A stretch of 10,528 nucleotides of DNA from JALRAP01 sp046302815. GTDB taxonomy: Bacteria; Bacteroidota; Bacteroidia; AKYH767-A; OLB10. Under the pieces are notes generated by a model that saw only the letters and a list, made by a program, of their open reading frames with translations, was not told the DNA's origin and ran no database searches. Shown piece by piece: positions 6,867 through 10,528 of the stretch. The position numbers were made by a program, and so were the translations under genes. Where the stretch lies: NCBI GenBank assembly GCA_046302815.1, contig JBKCHO010000048.1, positions 1 to 10,528 on the forward strand, written 5' to 3'. Within the stretch, counting starts at the first letter, position 1, and each line of letters begins with the position of its first letter.

Positions 6867-9107
6867 ATGTCAACCGAAACAACTTCACCGAACATAACAG
6901 CAGAAACCGCTAAAAAACTGGGTTTATTACCAGCTGAGTTTGATAAAATTTGTGCCATCTTGGGACGAACTCCCAACTTCACAGAACTGAGTATTTATTC
7001 GGTGATGTGGTCGGAGCATTGTTCTTATAAAAACTCGATTACCTGGTTGAAGACCCTACCTCGCGAAGGACCTCACATGTTGGCAAAGGCTGGCGAGGAG
7101 AACGCTGGTTTGGTTGACATTGGTGATGGATTGGCCTGCGCTTTCAAAATAGAATCACACAATCACCCTTCTGCAATCGAGCCTTATCAAGGGGCAGCAA
7201 CCGGTGTAGGGGGCATCAATCGCGATATTTTCACCATGGGCGCACGACCTGTTGCGCAGTTGAATTCATTGCGTTTTGGCAACATAGATTCGGATCGAAC
7301 CAAATGGTTGATCAAGGGTGTAGTGAAGGGAATCGGAGACTATGGCAATGCCTTCGGAATACCTACTGTTGGTGGAGAAGTTTTTTTTGATGACTGTTAC
7401 AATGTTAACATTCTAGTGAACGCCATGTCGGTAGGGCTAGTGGATGCGAATAACACTGTGAAGGCCATTTCTTATGGATCTGGTAATCCGGTTTTCATTG
7501 TGGGATCCGCTACAGGAAAGGATGGTATTCATGGAGCCACATTCGCGTCAGGCGATTTGCACGATGATTCACATGAAGATTTGCCTGCAGTACAGGTTGG
7601 TGATCCATTCCAGGAAAAATTGCTTTTGGAGGCATCACTGGAGTTAATCAATACGGGATCAGTAATTGGCATGCAGGATATGGGTGCTGCCGGCATTATT
7701 TGCTCCACATCTGAAATGTCGGCGAAAGGGGAGAGCGGTATGGTAATCCATTTGGATCGCGTACCTACAAGGCAAAAAAACATGGAAGGTTGGGAAATAT
7801 TGCTTTCAGAATCCCAAGAGCGCATGTTGGTTGTAGTTAAAAAGGGAGAAGAGCAAAAGGTTCTGGATGTATTCGCGAAATGGGATCTGAACTGCACGCA
7901 AATCGGCGAAGTTGTGGACGGCGACCGTCTTAAATTTTACATGAGTGGTCAACTTATTGCCGATGTACCTGCAGAATCGCTAGTTCTTGGTGGAGGCGCT
8001 CCTGTTTATAAACGCGATTATAAGGAGCCAGCCTATTATTCCGAAAACAAAAAGTTCAATATTGATTCAGTTGCTGTTCCAAAGGATTTGAAAAAAATAG
8101 CTGAACACTTGGCATCTCATCCTAATATTGCCTCCAAGCAGTGGATTTATAATCAATATGACAGTATGGTGGGCACCATCAACATGACCACCAACAGGCC
8201 ATCTGATGCAGCCGTGGTTGATGTGCGTGGAACCAACAAGGGTTTGGCCATGACGGTTGATTGCAATTCGAGATATGTACATGCTGACCCTAAGGTCGGA
8301 GCCTCTATTGCAGTGTCGGAAGCCGCTCGTAACATCAGCTGTGCCGGAGGTACTCCATCCGCAGTTACAAATTGTTTGAATTTTGGAAATCCATACAACC
8401 CTGAGGTGTATTGGCAGTTCGTAAACGCGATCCAGGGAATGGGAGAGGCTTGCAAAGCTTTTCAAACGCCAGTTACCGGAGGTAATGTCAGCTTTTACAA
8501 CCAATCCCAAATCAATGGTGAGGAGGTTCCTGTTTTTCCAACTCCTACTATTGGTATGATTGGGATTTTGGAGGATAAATCCAAATTGATGACGATGGAT
8601 TTTAAAACCGAAGGAAGTGTATTGTTTCTGTTAGGATCATCCAGAGATGATATTTCTTCCTCCGAATATTTATATTCTTTTTGTGGAGTAAAAAATTCTC
8701 CTGCTCCATACCTGAATTTGGACGAGGAATTAACTGTTCAACTACTCACAAGGCAGCTTATTGGTGAAGGGTTGGTTGAATCAGTTCATGATGTTTCTGA
8801 TGGTGGATTGTTTGTTGCCTTGATGGAGTCATCAATTGCGGGGGATTTGGGGTTCAATATAGAGACTGACTCGGACTATCGTGTAGATGCGTTTCTGTTC
8901 GGCGAAAGCCAAAGCCGAGTTTTGGTTTCCGTCAATCCGGAGCAATTGGATGGTTTCCTTGAGTGTGTAATTTCTTCAAATGTGGATTTCACCAATCTTG
9001 GTCAGGTGGGTGGAAACGAATTTGTAATAGATGGTTCAAGCATCGGAAAGGTCAGCGATTACGCTAAGCTGTATTCTAATTCCATCTCCAGTAGGCTGAT
9101 GTCATGA
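6867..9107 (+). CDS. purL: Phosphoribosylformylglycinamidine synthase subunit PurL (small type)
   Basis: A complete 746-aa cytosolic enzyme of purine biosynthesis. It converts FGAR, ATP and glutamine-derived ammonia to FGAM, the fourth step to IMP. The length matches the small, Bacillus-type PurL, which works with separate PurS and PurQ subunits; there is no fused glutaminase domain, unlike the roughly 1200-1300-aa large form. Visible motifs are WSEHCSYK (residues 48-55), KIESHNHPS (94-102) followed by the glycine-rich GAATGVGGINRD segment, and DMGAAG and SVHDVSDGGL in the two repeated AIRS-like halves, the latter near residue 640. The ATG is supported by the promoter and by the normal N-terminus. 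The stop overlaps the next gene's start (ATGA), so the following barrel protein is probably co-translated. purS and purQ are not in this window. Confidence 0.97.
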   Translation: MSTETTSPNITAETAKKLGLLPAEFDKICAILGRTPNFTELSIYSVMWSEHCSYKNSITWLKTLPREGPHMLAKAGEENAGLVDIGDGLACAFKIESHNHPSAIEPYQGAATGVGGINRDIFTMGARPVAQLNSLRFGNIDSDRTKWLIKGVVKGIGDYGNAFGIPTVGGEVFFDDCYNVNILVNAMSVGLVDANNTVKAISYGSGNPVFIVGSATGKDGIHGATFASGDLHDDSHEDLPAVQVGDPFQEKLLLEASLELINTGSVIGMQDMGAAGIICSTSEMSAKGESGMVIHLDRVPTRQKNMEGWEILLSESQERMLVVVKKGEEQKVLDVFAKWDLNCTQIGEVVDGDRLKFYMSGQLIADVPAESLVLGGGAPVYKRDYKEPAYYSENKKFNIDSVAVPKDLKKIAEHLASHPNIASKQWIYNQYDSMVGTINMTTNRPSDAAVVDVRGTNKGLAMTVDCNSRYVHADPKVGASIAVSEAARNISCAGGTPSAVTNCLNFGNPYNPEVYWQFVNAIQGMGEACKAFQTPVTGGNVSFYNQSQINGEEVPVFPTPTIGMIGILEDKSKLMTMDFKTEGSVLFLLGSSRDDISSSEYLYSFCGVKNSPAPYLNLDEELTVQLLTRQLIGEGLVESVHDVSDGGLFVALMESSIAGDLGFNIETDSDYRVDAFLFGESQSRVLVSVNPEQLDGFLECVISSNVDFTNLGQVGGNEFVIDGSSIGKVSDYAKLYSNSISSRLMS

Positions 9108-9859
9108 GAACAAATCGCCATAAGGTTAAAATCGTAATGGCTTTTGCCTTGTCGATGGTGTTGTTTTTCTCTTTTATTAAAGTCAGCGCACAGGACACCA
9201 CTTTCCGTAATACCTATTGGCGGACAGCATCCGAATTAATATTTTCCTTAGGAGATGTGGAGGCTTCGAACGGATCGAATGAAGCTTATGAGATTTCATC
9301 TTACATGAGATTCTCAGGATTTTTTAATTTGCAATACCAGTATCACTGGGATTTTTCCAAGAGGTTCGGCTTGATGACCGGATTTGGTGTAAGGAATGTA
9401 GGTTTTATCAACAACCTTAATGATTCTGTAAAATTGAAGCAAAGGGTTTATTCGTTTGGAATCCCATTGGCCCTAAAGGTTGGTAAGTTGCCGGACAACT
9501 TTACTTTGGCTCTTGGTGTTGAGCCGGAGTTATTCTTTCACTACAAACAGAAGGCGTTCTATGATGATGAGAAATATGTGAAAATGGGTTGGTTTTCTGA
9601 TAGGGTTAATTTATTCAATCCATCTGCATTTTTGGATATCAGATTCAAATCTGACCTCTACATTCGCTTTAAATACTACATTACTGATGTGCTTGTCCCT
9701 GGAAAACAATCCATAGGTATTGGTAACTATGAATTGGAATTCAATCCGACTACAAGCAAGATGTTTTATATTGCTATAGGCTCATCCATTACTAATATTG
9801 AGTGGTTTAAAAATAGATCCAGTAGTCCGGATGTCTATTTTAGCAAAAACCGAAATTGA
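9104..9859 (+). CDS. Outer-membrane beta-barrel protein, unknown function
   Basis: A complete 251-aa secreted protein. The N-terminus has basic residues, then a hydrophobic stretch (about 10-25) and a signal-peptidase I site around VSAQ, with the mature protein starting near residue 30. The rest alternates polar and aromatic or hydrophobic residues in short strands, such as FNLQYQYHWDFSKRFGLMTG, SFGIPLALKVG, FTLALGVEPELFFHYK and LYIRFKYYITDVL. This is typical of the small outer-membrane barrels (PorT-like or OMP_b-brl type) abundant in Bacteroidota. The final strand is probably MFYIAIGSSITNIEWF, leaving a short polar tail. No enzyme motif is visible and the cargo or partner is unknown. Its ATG overlaps the purL stop as ATGA, and mtgA follows after 10 bp, so the three are likely one transcript. 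The family is recognised by pattern only. Confidence 0.8.
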   Translation: MRTNRHKVKIVMAFALSMVLFFSFIKVSAQDTTFRNTYWRTASELIFSLGDVEASNGSNEAYEISSYMRFSGFFNLQYQYHWDFSKRFGLMTGFGVRNVGFINNLNDSVKLKQRVYSFGIPLALKVGKLPDNFTLALGVEPELFFHYKQKAFYDDEKYVKMGWFSDRVNLFNPSAFLDIRFKSDLYIRFKYYITDVLVPGKQSIGIGNYELEFNPTTSKMFYIAIGSSITNIEWFKNRSSSPDVYFSKNRN

Positions 9860-9869
9860 TTTTTTTCTG

Positions 9870-10528
9870 ATGAGAATCATTCTTGGGTGGATTTTTCGTA
9901 TTGGATTCAGTTTGCTTTTAGGATTTATTTTACTGTCCATACTGTTGGTTCTTGTTTATCGTTTTTTACCTCCGCCAATTACTACTTTAATGGTGATTCG
10001 TTCTAGCCAGCAGGCTATTGCGGATGATCGAGAGATTCGATTGAAAAAAGAATGGACTCCACTGCGGGATATTTCGAAGGACATGGTTAGGGCAGCTATT
10101 GCTTCAGAGGATCAAAATTTTGAAGTTCACAATGGCTTCGATTTCGATGCGATCGAAAAGGCAAGGGCTTACAACAAGAAAAACAAGGGGAAAAGAACGC
10201 GAGGTGCAAGCACCATTACGCAACAGTTGGCGAAAAATCTATTTCTATGGCCTGGTCGGACATGGTTCAGGAAGGGGGCAGAGGCTTGGTTCACGGTGCT
10301 TGTTGAGTTGGTTTGGGATAAGCGTCGGATTATGGAAGTGTATCTTAATGTAATTGAGTTTGGAGATGGAATTTATGGTGTGCAGGCGGCATCCAACCAT
10401 TACTTTTCCAAGGATGCAAAAAATTTGAGTAAAGAGCAGGCCAGTCTTTTAATTGCTTGTTTGCCATCTCCACTGAAATGGTCACCTGTGAGACCCTCCA
10501 GGTTTGTAAAATGGAAGAAAAACTGGAT
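9870..10528 (+). CDS. mtgA: Monofunctional peptidoglycan glycosyltransferase MtgA (3' end cut by window)
   Basis: The first 219 codons of a GT51 glycosyltransferase, which polymerises lipid II into glycan strands at the outer face of the inner membrane. One membrane anchor occupies residues about 5-30. The GT51 signatures follow: ASEDQNFEVHNGF at 78-90 with catalytic Glu80 in the EDxxFxxHxG motif, RGASTITQQLAKNLFLW at 111-127, then the KRRIMEVYLNVIEFGDGIYG segment, and LIACLPSPLKWSP near the window end. The pattern follows E. coli MtgA closely, including NLFLWPGR and the single GT domain right after the anchor, rather than a bifunctional PBP1. A C-terminal transpeptidase beyond the edge cannot be excluded strictly. 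The ATG at 9870 lies 10 bp after the barrel-protein stop, suggesting co-transcription with purL and the barrel gene. Confidence 0.93.
   Translation, partial: MRIILGWIFRIGFSLLLGFILLSILLVLVYRFLPPPITTLMVIRSSQQAIADDREIRLKKEWTPLRDISKDMVRAAIASEDQNFEVHNGFDFDAIEKARAYNKKNKGKRTRGASTITQQLAKNLFLWPGRTWFRKGAEAWFTVLVELVWDKRRIMEVYLNVIEFGDGIYGVQAASNHYFSKDAKNLSKEQASLLIACLPSPLKWSPVRPSRFVKWKKNW

Noticed and set aside
7381..7388. Run of eight T in purL as a possible slippage or frameshift site
   Set aside because: The purL frame continues intact on both sides with family motifs, so there is no sign of programmed frameshifting.
8067..8510. A 147-aa open frame on the minus strand inside purL
   Set aside because: It lies wholly within well-conserved purL coding sequence, has no domain-like pattern or promoter, and is a shadow frame.
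9860..9869. T-rich gap between the barrel gene and mtgA as a terminator
   Set aside because: There is a T-run but no preceding GC-rich hairpin, and the next gene starts immediately.
10099..10353. An 84-aa open frame on the plus strand near the right edge
   Set aside because: It is out of frame with mtgA, whose GT51 motifs run continuously through the same bases.
1..10528. CRISPR array, tRNA or mobile element
   Set aside because: No regularly spaced repeats, cloverleaf-like segments, transposase motifs or terminal inverted repeats were seen, and almost all the sequence is accounted for by eight genes.

Overview
The window looks like chromosomal DNA of a member of the Bacteroidota. The evidence is threefold. 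The intergenic regions carry TAnnTTTG-type -7 promoter boxes instead of E. coli-like -10 boxes, and gene starts lack clear Shine-Dalgarno sequences. There is a short-lipobox lipoprotein and a small Bacteroidota-style outer-membrane barrel. The amidohydrolase, YdfG-like dehydrogenase, CAT-type permease, PurL and MtgA all read as complete, ordinary chromosomal genes. Order and genus cannot be fixed from this sequence. Coding density is very high: eight genes fill the window, and the only gaps longer than 10 bp between genes are 89 bp and 97 bp. I see no tRNA, rRNA, CRISPR array, insertion sequence or phage gene.

Layout. (1) Positions 8-4127, minus strand: a three-gene operon read from right to left as APC-family amino-acid permease, YdfG-like short-chain dehydrogenase, then a YtcJ-like amidohydrolase lipoprotein. 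The junctions are TGATG and ATGA, so the three are probably translationally coupled. A plausible shared job is release, uptake and oxidation of an amino-acid-like compound. (2) Positions 4217-6769: two polytopic membrane proteins of 424 and 437 aa that point at each other and overlap by 36 bp at their 3' ends. Several sequence blocks are shared in the same order, so they are paralogues. Their motifs suggest a GT-C-like or polysaccharide-polymerase-like membrane enzyme family, but no function is established. This pair is the least explained part of the window. (3) Positions 6867-10528, plus strand: small-type purL (purine biosynthesis), coupled by ATGA to a signal-peptide-bearing outer-membrane beta-barrel protein, then after 10 bp the monofunctional peptidoglycan glycosyltransferase mtgA, which runs off the right edge.

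Regulation. The 89-bp divergent region (4128-4216) has one -7 box for each direction. The plus-strand box sits so close to the ATG that a leaderless or nearly leaderless mRNA is likely. The 97-bp divergent region before purL holds a -7 box (TACTTTTG), a strong two-part inverted repeat just upstream of it, and a weaker one just downstream. No strong intrinsic terminator was found, including at the overlapping convergent junction.

I did not find a defence system or mobile island. The best candidate for something undescribed is the convergent, 3'-overlapping paralogue pair and its conserved extracytoplasmic motif.
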